DNA of 64,000 nt from Cladocopium goreaui (GCA_947184155.2 CAMXCT020006423.1:1-64000), one strand, 5' to 3'; counted from the first letter of the stretch, positions 19,701-32,414 are shown. Made by a program: numbers and translations. The notes: generated by a model from the sequence alone, not told the origin.

Positions 19701-22062
19701 TGCATACAAATGCATACAAATGCATGGATCTGGAGATATCTGGAGATATCCAGCTTATTCCAGCTTCCAGCTGCCTGGTGTGGCCCAAACCGTGGCAGTT
19801 GGGTAAATCCGCAGAAACTCCGAGAGCGATGCTTTGTGCTCCAAAGCCTTGGGCGAGCGCCGGGATAGACTCGTGCACCATGCTCATCTGTTCATCATCT
19901 GTTCATCATCTGTTCATCATCTGTTCATCATGTGACATCTAAGCATGAAATATCATTTATATACATTCATTTACTAATTTAATCTTATGAAATATCATGA
20001 GCTCATATAATGTGCATCAAATTACATGCCAACCTTCAAGTAGAAGAGGATAACAGGTGTTGATCCAAATCGGAATGAATACTGAGCTTATCTCCAGCAA
20101 GAAAGGTAATCTATGTCTACATTACGTCCACCTATAGCTTTTCCAAGGGCTTTGGAATGGAGGACAAACGGGCGTGGAGAAGTAGTTACAGTCATGCCTC
20201 GGTCATGGGCAGGTCTATGAACATGACGCTCGTCTAACTTGACCATCTCAAAAAGTTTGCATTTGCAGTAATCATAACATAATCATAACATAATATGAGA
20301 AAAATTGCCCAAACAATCCCATTGGTAACGGCGCCAATACGAGACCACAGAATTGTTTAGGAGATGTTGGGAATGTTTAGCACCTCTTTTCATAGATCCC
20401 ACTATTGATTAATTACTATTGAGCAAACAAGGTCGAGCAAAGTTTGCAAGGCTCACCAAGAAACAGTAGAGGGCACTACGAGGTGAGATACTTTACCCAA
20501 CTCGTCCAAAAGTCTCAGGCATTGCCGTGTGGGCGAAATCGGCGCCGAGACCCACAAGCTTCCATCCTATAAAAAATGGTTGGCTCGTGCACATCGGTGG
20601 ACAAAAACAGCTTTCAGTTTTGTTGGTTGAAGACTGTTTACTGTTCAAAAATGCTCCAACCTTGCACACAGCACATTGAATGCAGTATGTGGTTCCCATT
20701 GGTTCCCCATGTTGAAATATGTTGAATATCTCTAGAAATCTCTAGATATTTTTTGGGCATCCCATGGCATCCCGACCTGAAGCTTCACCACGGTCATGCG
20801 GATGTTGGTTGAGACCGAAGCCAGTGCGATGCACTGCTCAAAGCCCCAGATTCGACCTGGCACAAGCTCCGTGCGGATCGTCTCCTTGTAGGGTGCTGGT
20901 GCCAAGATCGTACCTGAAACACGTGGACAACATGGAAGACAACATGGAAGGATAAAGTATAGAACTATATATAGAGAGAGAGATATATATATATATTAAT
21001 AAACATCATTATTTGAATCATTATTAATGCAGAAACCCAAATCAACAATCCAGACGTGGTGCATTTGCTTGGCATCAAGATAAAGTCCTCAAGTCCTCAA
21101 CAAACAAACAAAAAAGTATTGCACACTTCTGAGAGGATCTCCCGAAATGGACGACGTAGTAGAACAACGTGCAAATACGATATGCATATATATATATATA
21201 TGTGTGTGTGTTGTTTATTTATTTAGTTATTTATTGGTTCATTTACGTGTGTTTGTGTGCGTATGGTGTATTTGTTTCTCTGTCTATATCGTTCTCTGGT
21301 CTCTCATCTCGTTCATATGCTGGACCTTCCACCACAAATAATATTTTAATATATCTATCTAACAGTGGTCACAGTATGGAAGCTTAACTCAAGAACCCTT
21401 ACATCTGCCACAATTGAAGGCAATGAGTGGCTGCATCCTGCTACCCGAGCTACCGAAAGCAGCATATCTCTCATCGGATGCCTTCAAGGCAGCATTAACA
21501 CCACCCACAGCAAGACCTCCAGCCACCAGGCTCAACACAGCACGTCGGCTTGGGTCTTCCATCTCCTTGGCAATCTGAGCTCAAAAAAAAAAACTTTGGC
21601 ACTTTAGCCGCTTACACTGGATCTTGTGGAGAAATTGTGGGAAATCTCAGAATAGCATGCTACATCATGCTACACATGTAACCTGACAAAATGGAATGCT
21701 ATACAACTTCCATGCCATGATACATTATTCCGCGGTGCCTTTAGTTGTTATGTTAATGAGCGTCCATCTAACTTACTGTAGAATCTTTAGAACATATATT
21801 TCCACGAACGAGACCAATAAATGAACGAACAGGCAAAAGCTTGCAACAAGGTGAATTTGAAACTGTTTGAGTCCAAAAAGCAAACAAAGTGACAAGTGAT
21901 GGTATATAAATGCAAATGTAAATGTAAAGGTTTACAACAGATTTGCATCAGAGTCTCAGACTCACCCTGAGCCCTACGGCCCCCCAGGGAGCGGCTGCGG
22001 GCCCTCAGCGCACCACAGAGCACAGCAGCTGCTGCGCAGCGTATCTTTTGTTTCCAGCACAT
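16793..22062 (-). CDS. Plastid-targeted DUF4336 protein, 13 exons
   Basis: Exons, 5' to 3': 22062-21966, 21579-21454, 20913-20777, 20566-20465, 19847-19775, 19549-19464, 18629-18451, 18171-18129, 17770-17730, 17517-17463, 17256-17197, 17016-16981, 16870-16793 (TGA); 370 residues, all phases consistent. DUF4336 is a conserved family of unknown function in cyanobacteria, plants and algae. Family hallmarks appear in order: PGRIWGFEQ, IRMTVVKL, STALEHKASLSEF, ATVWATPG, AVFFHSETHTLLVTD, VNPLRFIVYRRCPEQ, KWPFQKIIPAHLQAPF, and AFGFLF near the end. The leader has a signal-peptide-like CAAAAVLCGAL followed by a basic region, and then DPSRRAVLSLVAGGLAVGG, which resembles a twin-arginine thylakoid signal; import to the plastid, probably the lumen, is inferred. 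Several introns use GC donors (after 19775, 19464, 18451, 16981) and one a GA donor (after 18129). Exon 1 and the start codon are the least certain. Confidence 0.85.
18829..18956 (+). repeat. Degenerate TTTCATTTCC pyrimidine-rich repeat
   Basis: About 12 imperfect copies of a TTTCATT/TTCCTTTCATT word, some with GCATTCA inserts. It lies inside an intron of the DUF4336 gene. On the coding strand it is purine rich, so it is not a polypyrimidine tract for that gene. Confidence 0.75.
20970..21260. repeat. TA, TG and GA simple repeats with AT-rich DNA
   Basis: Short (GA)n(TA)n at 20,973-20,998 and (TA)n(TG)n at 21,185-21,212 within AT-rich sequence. This is intronic to the DUF4336 gene (between 21,454 and 20,913). 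No coding content seen. Confidence 0.8.
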
Positions 22063-22090
22063 CCACTGCTTCACCACATGCTCATGATGC

Positions 22091-22378
22091 TCATGTCTTC
22101 CGCCATTTCCTGAGCAATTTCAGCATGTCAAAGCTTTCCAAGAGACGTCGGACTTCACCCGGCCTACTCACTGTGCCACAAAAACCAGAGTAGTGAATAG
22201 GATTGAATCATAATTAGTGAATATTATTGAATAGGTGTGTGCATACTATGGGATTATGTCACCTTCTGTGCAGCGGACTTCGCACAGCATCATCTTCATC
22301 ATTACCTCTGCCAAAATCATACCACACTCTCCCACAAATACATCTGCGCAGGTCATCTTCACCTTCATCCTCGGGATC
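22091..22378 (-). CDS. Last two exons of an unrecognised gene
   Basis: Exon 22378-22306 follows a poly-T/GAG acceptor and encodes an acidic start (DPEDEGEDDLRRCICGRVW), ending at a good AGAG/GTAATG donor in phase 1. Exon 22170-22091 follows a CACAG acceptor, continues in phase, and encodes RLLESFDMLKLLRKWRKT before a TGA. The stop is only 28 bases from the proposed DUF4336 start, so the two genes would be almost contiguous, as in compact dinoflagellate tandem arrays. A different frame is also open over the last exon, so this remains a model. Confidence 0.4.
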
Positions 22379-22569
22379 CTCAAAAAAAATTGGCGCTCAT
22401 TTGCCAAATCCTGTGCTTGAAAACCAAGCCTTCAGCTCCATTTAACAAAGTGACTTTGGGGGGCATCCTCTCATATCCTGAACAGTGCCTTTAAATTCCT
22501 CCAACATGATGTGATTTGCTCAACACTATTCAACATTCATATTTCAAACGTGAACTCATAATCTCTCAT

Positions 22570-22704
22570 TCATTTCATACATGAGCTATATCTGAATGTT
22601 CCGAATGCCAGGATCTGATTGCCGGCGACAACCGAAACTGTTGATGTCCACAGCACGGAGTCGCAGAAAGCGCCATGGACACCATGAGTTAGCAGATTCA
22701 GCAC
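22570..22704 (-). CDS. Exon candidate of an unrecognised gene
   Basis: After an ACATTTTAG acceptor the frame reads VLNLLTHGVHGAFCDSVLW and then a hydrophobic stretch (VSVVAGNQILAFG) up to a TGA at 22,572. The true exon may end earlier at a donor. It may belong to the gene ending at 22,091. No family recognised. Confidence 0.35.
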   Translation of the reverse strand: MLNLLTHGVHGAFCDSVLWTSTVSVVAGNQILAFGTFRYSSCMK

Positions 22705-22935
22705 CTAAAATGTTATGAAAACAATATGTTGGGTCCCTGTTGGGTCCCTGTTGGGTTGAGGATGCACTAGGTTCACTGATTAGATCTCTACCGATTCTTG
22801 AGATCTTTGATGTTTTGAATTTCTGTGACACATTGGGACGTGGCATGCGCGTTGTCATAGACACAACGCAAACTTAAACATGTGGGACAAAACTCAGAGT
22901 CTGGTTGGTGTCCGATAAGACAGGCAATCAGCGAG

Positions 22936-22985
22936 AGAGAGAGAGAGAGATATATATATATATAATGATAAAATATATATATATA
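22936..22985. repeat. (GA)n(TA)n microsatellite
   Basis: Runs of GA (about 9 units) followed by two TA runs, read directly from the sequence. Confidence 0.9.
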
Positions 22986-23214
22986 GAAGAAACAGAAGTC
23001 AGCTTGTATCCAACAATGCAGCCGTGAAATTCAAGCATTGGCATGCTGGAACCATGCTGGAACCATGCTTGAGCCTCAAACATTGGCAAGCGCATCAAAA
23101 AATATGATTCCAATCAAAAAATATTCCGAAGCCATCAAAACGAAATCACATTGCAATCAAAAAAAGGTTATCCCGGCAAGAGGCCCCAGATAAGGAAAAG
23201 GTGGCAAGGAATTT

Positions 23215-23345
23215 TTGCGAGCTCACTTTGCGAAGATCTCTCTGAAGGATCATGCGCCAGATCTCCTTGACAGGATCTCTGTAGAGGCTGCTTTGCAAGA
23301 TCAAGTCGTAAGGATATCTGTAGAAGGTCCTGGGCAAGAGATCTT
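23215..23345 (+). repeat. Degenerate GATCTC-containing tandem repeat
   Basis: Words such as AAGATCTCTCTGAAGGATC, CAGATCTCCTTGACAGGATC and CAGATC recur at about 25-base spacing. The translation on the minus strand (PVKEIWRMILQRDLRK) resembles repeat-derived peptides I recall from dinoflagellate gene models; this is a repeat, not a gene. Confidence 0.5.
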
Positions 23346-23349
23346 GTGC

Positions 23350-24190
23350 AGGTTCCCTTCGTCGCTGAATATGGTGCTCAGGGTGTATATAATGCACAAC
23401 ATGCCTTTTGCGAGCATGAAAAAAGTAGGAGGAGGGGATGGGGGAGGGCTTAAGAGGGGCAGTAGCGCCCTTCAGGTAAAGGATCAGCAAAAGCGTCTTC
23501 CCAGGCTGCAAGCCTTGTTTTTCCTCTATCGGCCAATTAGCCAGTCAGTGCAGAGCCTAGTCTACAAGCTATTACAAGCTATACCTCTATATCTCTCCTG
23601 AGCCTTGGCAGCATAATTAAACTGTGCTCAGTACTCATGCTATGACCTGGTAAGGTTCAGTCCAAAACAAAAACAAGGGCGCAGGGCCTCCCCCCAAAGC
23701 AGAATGACAATACTTGTGCTCCCAAGTACTGCTGCCCGTTGAATATGGTACTCAGGGTGTATATAATGCACCACATGTTTCATGCCACATAAAGCAGTTC
23801 AGGCCTTTAGGTTTGGGTGGGGTGATGTAGGTGGTGGAGGGATTGGGTGGGGTGGGGTGGGGGGCGGGGGGGGGTTAGGGTTGTGTGTGTCAGCATATGA
23901 ATTGGAACTCTTGAATGGGCTTTACTGAAATAGATTTGTCGGGTAATATATTTACAAATGTGCAAGCTTGGGTTCAAATGAAAAAGGCGGGAGGCGGGAT
24001 TCGGGGGGGGGCGCAGCGCCTGATTGGGGGGAGGGCGCAGCGCCTCCCCACAAAGCACAATAACAACAACTGTGTCGTGTGCTGCTGTAGGTTGAATATG
24101 GCACTCAGGGTGTATAATATATATATAGTATTATATAGTCATATAGTGCTCAAGGTATATTAGCACAACATGCCTACTGTGAGCATATAG
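23350..24190 (+). repeat. Three direct copies of a roughly 60-bp repeat with shared flanks
   Basis: A core reading TTGAATATGG..CTCAGGGTGTATA followed by ATGCACNACATG occurs near 23,363, 23,735 and 24,086 (the first with C for the leading T). Copies two and three are preceded by a related GGGCGCAG.GCCTCCCC.CAAAGC block (23,674 and 24,033). The spacing of about 350-370 bases suggests a degenerate higher-order tandem array with a much-diverged middle. Confidence 0.7.
23815..23882 (+). other. G-rich tract, potential G-quadruplex
   Basis: At least six runs of three or more G in 68 bases, including a run of nine and ending in GGGTTAGGG. The spacing between runs fits an intramolecular quadruplex. 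It sits inside the direct-repeat region; a second G/C-rich tract follows at 24,001-24,055. Confidence 0.65.
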
Positions 24191-24274
24191 AATGTAAGTT
24201 AAACCAATCAGATACAGTTGGAGAGCCAGTCTCAACGTAACAAGTGTCCTGAAATACCACTTTCAGCTTCATTC

Positions 24275-24363
24275 CTTCCTTCCTTCCTTCCTTGATTGAT
24301 TGCTTGCTTGCTTGCTTCCTTCCTTCCTTCCTTCCCTCCTTCCCTCCCTACTTCTTTCCCCCC
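24275..24363. repeat. (CCTT)n/(TTGC)n compound microsatellite
   Basis: Runs of CCTT interrupted by GATT and CTTG units, seen directly. The minus strand is almost pure purine. Confidence 0.9.
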
Positions 24364-24909
24364 TTCCTTTCTGCAGAATATTTTTCCGATTGGGATAATA
24401 ATTTGTTTCCGATTACAATCATAACTTGTTTTTGACTGCAATAATATTTTTTTTGATATAGATCGCCCAAACATTGGCCAACAAGCATCGAGGAAGTTTG
24501 CCAAAACAAGAACTTGAAGGATTGCGCTATCATTTCGCATGAAAAACTGGACCTATCAAGGGCCACGGGGCTGACCCTGAAAGGCCAAAGCGAAAATCCA
24601 TGAAAATCCCACCTATGGCAACCTACGGCATGCTACGGCATTCCATGGCATTCCATGGCTGTCCCGTGCTTAGGCTCCGTCTCTTTGTTTTTGTGAAAGT
24701 GCAGCTGGGCCTCAGAACAGCACGAGGAATTGTACAATGGATGCTCCTCTCTATAGATCTCCATAGATCTCCACAATCCTAAACCTTATATTCTCCTCAG
24801 CAATCCTAAAGACATCTAAAGGCATTGGCTAAATATGGATAAACTATGATAAACTCAAGGGAAAGCGTGCCTGTGAAAGATGGTGGCCCATCACTTCTTT
24901 GGTTTTGAC

Positions 24910-25048
24910 CTGCTGGAAGGAGGCTTCAGAATACATCAGAATACGCCATGAGTCAAAGGCCAACCGGACTCTGGACAATACATGGCCAATCGGATTCGCA
25001 TTGCTCCACGCCTCCAAATCTATCCTTTGCGACCAGTCTTTCACGTAC
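24910..25048 (-). CDS. Exon candidate of an unrecognised gene
   Basis: Between a TTGAG acceptor and a CAGCAG/GTCAAA donor, 46 codons are open and well composed (DLEAWSNANPIGHVLSRVR, then LMYSEASFQQ). An overlapping frame (LGSDQLSQLPTFEVRERLV) is also plausible, so the frame is not settled. No family recognised. Confidence 0.35.
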
Positions 25049-25488
25049 CTCAAATGTGGGCAGCTGGCTCAGCTGATCGCTTCCCAACACCATTGAAAAT
25101 GTGAATGCGAGTCGATAGCTGCTAGATTCGCTGCCAGATGCCAGCCCAGCCTGTCTTCTAAAGCGTGCAGTTTTCTCCTCATGGTCCTGGCAAGTGCAGG
25201 CGACTGCAGGGACGTGCAGACTGAACTTATATTGCTGCATCATCCCTGAGTCAGAAAAATTCCAGAAAAATCTGTAAATTGATAATAAAATGCCTTACAT
25301 TGCCTTAGCCTTACCACATGCAAGATGTTGCAAGATCGCTCAAAGCTCCCATGTAACGCATGCTGGCTTCACTGTCCACGTTGCCGTGCAGCCTCCAAGG
25401 GCATTGCCTCTATTGCACTTGGCTGTGCCACCAGGTGGGCCGAAAAAGATGAGAAAGAGACAAGGCAAAAAAAAGAGACCTACATATC

Positions 25489-25610
25489 CTACATAGGGCA
25501 AGGAGGATGAGGAGAATCAGGCATTTCGCACTGATCATCAGCAAACGAGTGCAGAATCCACAGCTGCCTGCCCTGCGGCAGATACTCGCGCCACTGCAAG
25601 GCTGTTTGAC
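25489..25610 (-). CDS. C-terminal exon candidate
   Basis: After a GACCAAG acceptor, 39 residues are open (ALQWREYLPQGRQLWILHSF, then a Cys/Pro-rich end) to a TAG at 25,491. Composition is protein-like and the other two frames are poor. Product unknown. Confidence 0.4.
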
Positions 25611-26857
25611 CTTGGTCACAGGCCGGCCAACATGTTGCCAGTTGCAAGCTCAAGTGATGGGGCCTAAAGGTTGAAGATGGAGCTATGGCCGAAGAATGTC
25701 CAAAGATTTTAAAAGGATGTCAAAACATGTGAAAACTGCCCACCAAACATCACCAAACATTCCACACCTATGTGACATCTGACCTATCGTTGCTGACCTC
25801 TGCTGACCTTTGTTGACTCCAATGGGCCGAGGTCATCACATCTTTGCGAGTGCTCAATCTGGTATGGTGGACAGTAAGGCAAAGAATCCGCGTAGAGCTA
25901 GTAGAGACTAGACAATCTTGGACATGCTCAGGCGTGCAGGCCCCTGTCGGGCTGATGTTTGCAGTTTGTTCCTGGTTTCAAATGCCAGTTTGTCGTACTG
26001 TTTGTGCGTATGCTGAGAAAATCTAGGATCTATGCTGCTGGAAACACGGCTGGTTCAACAGAATTTGCTGTTGGCTGTGGGTGGCTGATTGCTGCGGGCA
26101 AAACATGCTCTGAGAGGACAGGACAATGGCGAGAGCAGCAAATCTCTGTGTACAATGCAACTGTAAGTTGGCATGATGTGGGGGTTCACCCTTGCAATGG
26201 TATCACAATGCCACAATATGCCACATCAAGCAACCTTCCTCTGCCTCTACCTTCTTGATACCTTGATCATGAGCCGCCTGTGGCTTTTTCAGTCAATAGC
26301 TGCAAAACCCGGGCAAGCCGAGGTGTATGCAGGCGCTATGAACAAGGAAGCCTGGACCTCCCAGGCCTCCAGAAGTGGGACGCATCCCAGCCCTCGAACT
26401 ATCTGGAACTGTCTCGAACTTACTTGGACAAACACAGTAATTACATGGACTGCACCACATGCACCACGAGAGCTACAGGGCACTGGCACTGCCATGACAT
26501 GCAATGTTGCCGGACAACTCTGGTACAAAATGGGTGCGTTCCAAATTAGTTCGTAGGACCAAATCATAGACACCCCATGCGAGAAGATATCCATAGATTC
26601 CTTAGATATCCATAGATCCTATGCGAGATCTCATCACACCGAGGCCATCAGTGACTTTTCTTTTTATCCTGACACTGCGAGAAGCTGCTTTGCATAAGGC
26701 GTCTCGGACGCTGCAAGGATCTGCATGGCATGGCATGCAATAGCAACCAGGCCTTTTTGCAAGATTTTTTTCTCTCCTTCTCTTCCCTGTCCTCTTTTTC
26801 CTGTGAGGTTGGCATCGGACTTTCAAATCATCGTGGCGGTGTCTGTGCCTCCCTTGT

Positions 26858-26992
26858 TCAATACGTTGACTCGCTATGTCGACCTGCCTTTCGCATCAAA
26901 AATATGGTCACCACTCCAATGATGCCGAAGACAACTACCAAGAGGAGGATGGAGGCCTCTCCACTTCTCAAGATGACAGTGCAGCGCTTAGG
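26858..26992 (-). CDS. C-terminal exon with one transmembrane helix
   Basis: After a CTCAG acceptor, 44 residues end at TGA 26,860-26,858. The centre (ILLLVVVFGIIGVVTIFL) is a clear membrane-spanning segment followed by a basic cytoplasmic tail (MRKAGRHSES). This is the pattern of a type I membrane protein C-terminus. An upstream exon candidate near 27,209-27,127 encodes CLGEQGVCHENVC, an EGF-like Cys pattern that could be its extracellular part. Confidence 0.5.
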   Translation of the reverse strand, partial: PKRCTVILRSGEASILLLVVVFGIIGVVTIFLMRKAGRHSESTY

Positions 26993-27049
26993 CTGAGACT
27001 GAAGCACAAATTAGCACAATATCTTAGAGATTCTTAAAGCCTTGAGGAT

Positions 27050-27127
27050 TCGTAAGGTGTTCCAAAGGTGTTCCAAAGGTGTTCCAAAGGTGTTCCAAAG
27101 GTGTTCCAAAGGTGTTCCAAAGGTGTT
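27050..27127 (+). repeat. 11-bp tandem repeat
   Basis: Seven nearly perfect copies of AAAGGTGTTCC in a row. The array directly abuts the candidate EGF-like exon on the minus strand, where it would read AACACCTTTGG. Confidence 0.95.
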
Positions 27128-28781
27128 CATGCTACACACATTCTCGTGACAAACGCCTTGCTCCCCGAGGCAGGGGCTGGAGGCTCCTGATTCAGTGCTG
27201 TGTTTGGGGCTGAAAGGCTGAAAGTGTGGTATCTGAAAGTTTGCTCAAGAACGGTTCACTGGCGCTCTCACCAGCCAAGCTGTCTTGAGTCTTATGACTA
27301 CCACTTAAGACACAAACATGGCCCCTTCACATCTTGTGTATGCGCACCTTGACAGGATGAGAACACAGCTCAATGAGATGGATATGGCATATGGACAACA
27401 TATGGATGCATATGGCACATGGATGCACATGGTGAATCAACGAAAACCACATTGCACAATTCTTTGCAAAACCGGTATCTCCGAATCTCCTGCACCGGGC
27501 GTTGGCCTGACGAGGGTTGAGATGCACGGAATGCACGGAATGGGTTGAGACCTCAAAGAAGCCAAGAAAATGCCTAAAAAATATCCTAACATCATCTGAA
27601 CTATTTGATATTATACATTAAGATTCAGATATTATTTGATATTCGATTAAATCAAATTCGATTAAAAGATATTAAAAGCTGGTTTCCGGTTTGCATGGAG
27701 CTCATCAATTTTCTGCATGTTGTGCGTTCGGCTGACCTTCAAACACAAGAAATTATAGCAGCATAGGCATAGCATAGCAATGACGTTTTCCCTGTGGCCT
27801 GATCCCTGTTGACTTTGACCTTTGTCCTGGCAGGCTTGACGAGTCTCTCTCTTCGTGATTCGGAAACAGTTGCAGGCTACGCCGCTACGCAACAACTTTG
27901 GCCTTTGGGTTTCATTGGTCACCGCTTGATACCAGAAAGGCCCGGAAGATTGTATGTCCATATGATGCAAAGACAAGAAACCCGACAGGTTTTAAAGCAA
28001 ACGAACAAACTAACTAAGAAATATAGCAGCAATAATTTCTAAGTGGTTTATTCTGTCTACGTGTGTATCGGTGTGCGCGGATTCTATCAGGTTACCAGCG
28101 TCCCAGTATAGCATAGTCTGTTCATAGTACTACGTAGAGTCGTAGAGTGTACTGTAGCAACAGCTGCCGACACCCCCAACAGGGCCAACAGCTGCCTGCG
28201 CTTTTCTGGCCCCATTCATCTTGCCCATGTGCTCCTGGCAAAGTCAGTTGCAAACCTGCCAGTGCATTGGCTCCGTGAATGTCAGTAGGTTCACAGGGCC
28301 TTCACGACCCCGACCAGAAAGTCCCACTGCCGTTTGGATGCCTAGGGAAGATTAGGGAAGTATGTCAGAATTGCAGAATCGCATTGGGCCCCAAAATCCG
28401 ATGGGCAATTGGTGCAGTGAGGGTGCAAAAATTAAGCTTTGCTAAGACGTTTCCGGTACAAGCACACACAAGAGAGGACTCTCACGGCTAGAACCAACCA
28501 ACTCAAGATAGATTGCGTACAATGAATGAGAATCGAGCTTGAGATCTCTTGGGCATTGCTACTTGTTCCCTAAAATGTTCTGAGCCCTGAGCAGATTGAG
28601 CATTGCGCTTGTTTTGGGCGTTGGGCTCATACAGGTTGATATCCTGGCAATGCAGGGCTTCGTAGGGCTGCGTCCATTGTTGAACATGGTGAAACGGCAA
28701 CTTGTGTATCTTATGTTGTGGAACGTGGTGGAAACACGTGGTGTCCACTAACGTTGTGGAAACTTCCAGGGCTTTGCCCAC

Positions 28782-28869
28782 TCATTGGAATTCGGGCCAG
28801 TCCTTGAGAACTTCTGCATTGCCTTCGCCGGCTGACTTCGCATCCTCATCGTTAATGTTCATGTAACAC
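28782..28869 (-). CDS. C-terminal exon candidate
   Basis: After a GCTCAG acceptor the frame encodes an acidic end (NINDEDAKSAGEGNAEVLKD, then WPEFQ) and a TGA at 28,784. Codon content is strongly protein-like. It lies downstream of RBX1 but RBX1 has its own stop at 29,228, so this belongs to another gene. Confidence 0.45.
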
Positions 28870-29227
28870 CTGAGCACTGAGCACCACATGGCACCGCACA
28901 ACATGTCCACAACAAATTCACTCCAGCTTTGTCATAGCATATTGTAATTGCGGCACAACAGCGGCATGAAATAAGTAAAAATAAAATGAAATAATCACAA
29001 AGGAAGAACATATGACATTGTCCAACACTCCCTGGCAGCTGGGGCTGCGAAGATCGCATGAAAATGCGTGAAGTTGGTGTCTTCTGCGCAGCTCAATTTT
29101 CCATCGCTTAGTGGCTTAGTGCATTCTATCGGGCCTGTTCTTGCCCGAGGGCCTAGCATAGCCGGCATAGCATGGCCTAGCCTAGTTGCGGCTAGGACTG
29201 GCTCTGTTGAGCTGCTCGGTGAGCTCT

Positions 29228-30257
<1,030 letters not shown>

Positions 30258-30659
30258 GGCTGTCTTTTAGCGCAGGCTGGGGATCTTTTGGGTCACAGCT
30301 GAGACTGAAAACATCCCAAAGCGGCTAACAAATCTTCAAATGAAATGGTGCTACACGGCGAGCATGCACAGAAATTTCACATAATTTCACGAGTTCCTCT
30401 CACAACGCTTCACGTGTGCACTTACAATATCTTACAATATTTGCAACATGCATGTTGTGCATCTTGCATCACCTTGTCTATCTATGTCTATCTTGTCTTC
30501 TTCACATCGTTCAGTAGAATCGTTCAGTGAATGCCGCACCGTAGCCAAGGAGTTTGAGGCTTCAACGTCATCATCCAGGTGAAAAAAACGGAGTTCGTGG
30601 CCTCAGCACGGTCGGAGAGCTGGATAATCCGAGATGTAAGCTGTATCAGGTCATATGAG

Positions 30660-31200
30660 AGTATACAAGTGATACATGATGATACAGGATGATACAGGTT
30701 ACATAAGATATCATAAGATATAAGAATGATATTATAAGGTTGTATAGGTTATATATGATCCCGCCCGGCGTCCGGCAACCCCCCCCTTTCCCCCCAATGC
30801 TATCCGCCCCTGCCAGCCCCCCCCCCAGCAACCACCCCCTTGGGGGTGACCAGCCGTCTACCACCATCCGTCAAGATCTCATATGCTCATATGCTGTACT
30901 TGCATGCTGGCCTCGTGCCACCTATGCACTACAATGCACTACATAACAGAAAATACCTCCATGCAGTGTTCACTACTGCCTAGAATATGCCCATACAATC
31001 TATTTACAACGTATTACTGCCAATAAAGTACCTTTAAACGCCTTTATAGTATCCATATGCTAGCTACTATCAAGATCTCATGTGCTACACATACGTGCTA
31101 GCCACATACTACATATACACTATCTACATGATATCTCCAATATCTCCATAACACTTTACCCATCCCACAGGGGGGGCGGGGGGAAAGTAGACCCTATATC
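30660..31200. other. Intergenic DNA with C-rich tracts
   Basis: Repeated GATACAGGATGATA words at 30,668-30,705, then C-rich runs at 30,780-30,845 (potential quadruplex on the minus strand) and a G-rich tract at 31,170-31,186. AT-rich between. No supported gene. Confidence 0.5.
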
Positions 31201-31711
31201 GATCATTTATATGCTAGCAAAATGTCAACTATATCCGACAGTGTAAATACAGGACCATGACCATGGAGGGAGGGGTTGCAGGGCTGAGCCATATACACGA
31301 TGTTATACCGAGATTTGCTACCGAGCCCTTGCTCAGCATAGTCCCAATGCTGCATCATTGAGCGGTGAGCAGTACAAGTCCCGCGTCTCCCGTTTTTCCT
31401 GTATCATATGTTATCAGCATTTTATCAGACATATGTGCGTCCCTGTGCTGTACTACACACCTTTCGCCTGAAGAAGCTTTGAGCCCCCGAGCCTGTTCCA
31501 TGCTCATGCCTGGCCTCTGATCAACAAGCCTTATGCAGAGCTAGAGATGAGAGAAAAAGGACGCAACCCTGCACATGTTTGCAATTTGCAAGTACATGCG
31601 TATCATACGCCTCTGCAAAGACGATAGAAAATGAATGAAATTGACACAAAATGGGCACACTCTCCAACTTGAAAACATGACAAAATATGACACACGTGAA
31701 CTATGGGCTGA

Positions 31712-31805
31712 CTATGGTTTGACCAAGCCAGGCAGCTGCGCCGCTAGCCCGGAAACAGCTTCAGCATTGGACTGCATCCTGTTGAGCGCACGCACCCTTC
31801 AGTTC
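31712..31805 (-). CDS. C-terminal exon candidate
   Basis: The frame VRALNRMQSNAEAVSGLAA continues to LPGLVKP and a TAG at 31,714. Composition is protein-like; a donor just after the GCGCAG at about 31,730 is possible instead. Product unknown. Confidence 0.35.
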
Positions 31806-31959
31806 CCAAGGCAAAGAATCACTTGCACCATCTCGAATTCTGTATGAATTATTCTATTATTCTATGATTTCAATCTTATTCCTCTACGAAAGGAACACAA
31901 GACACACAGGCACTGAGAAGCAATATGATGCAAGATGAATATGAAGCAATAGATTTCTT

Positions 31960-32066
31960 TTAAGACGTCGCAGCATACTGGCAGCATTCTCGCCTTGCCG
32001 ATGCACCGGCCAAGCAAACATTCATGCGTGTGAGCCGCAGCTCCTCTGGCATGTCCTCGGCACAAG
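31960..32066 (-). CDS. Exon candidate of an unrecognised gene
   Basis: From a GCCAAG acceptor the frame reads AEDMPEELRLTRMNVCLAGA, then ARRECCQYAATS and a TAA. The amphipathic, charged start is protein-like. No family recognised. Confidence 0.35.
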
Positions 32067-32214
32067 CTTGGCAGGTGTGTCATCTGAAGGATCTGAAGGT
32101 ATCCACTTCAGTTGCAATTAAAATACCTTAATAAAGTAAAACAACAAATTAATTGAGCAAGACAAACTTTGCTCAAGACATCTCAAGACTTTTCATCACG
32201 AACGTTCACGTCTG

Positions 32215-32414
32215 TCAACATCCCACCATCACTGGTAGCATGGCTGTAGCATGCTGTAGCCATGTTCCTAGTGAGTTTCTTGAGTTTCTTCGAAGATAAA
32301 AGGACTGAGCCAGTTTGGTGATTTTGGTGAAGCTGCCGTCCTGGTCAAAGTCTACAGTGTATACAGGTTCCGGTTCCGCCGACTCTCCTCTCGTACCAGG
32401 TCTCTCTCGAGAAG
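32215..32414 (-). CDS. Exon candidate of an unrecognised gene
   Basis: After a TTTCTCTCAG acceptor, a frame with EPVYTVDFDQDGSFTKITKL and AQSFYLRRNS is open to a TGA at 32,217. The exon probably ends earlier, near 32,290. The first part looks genuinely coding; the last 20 residues do not. Confidence 0.45.
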
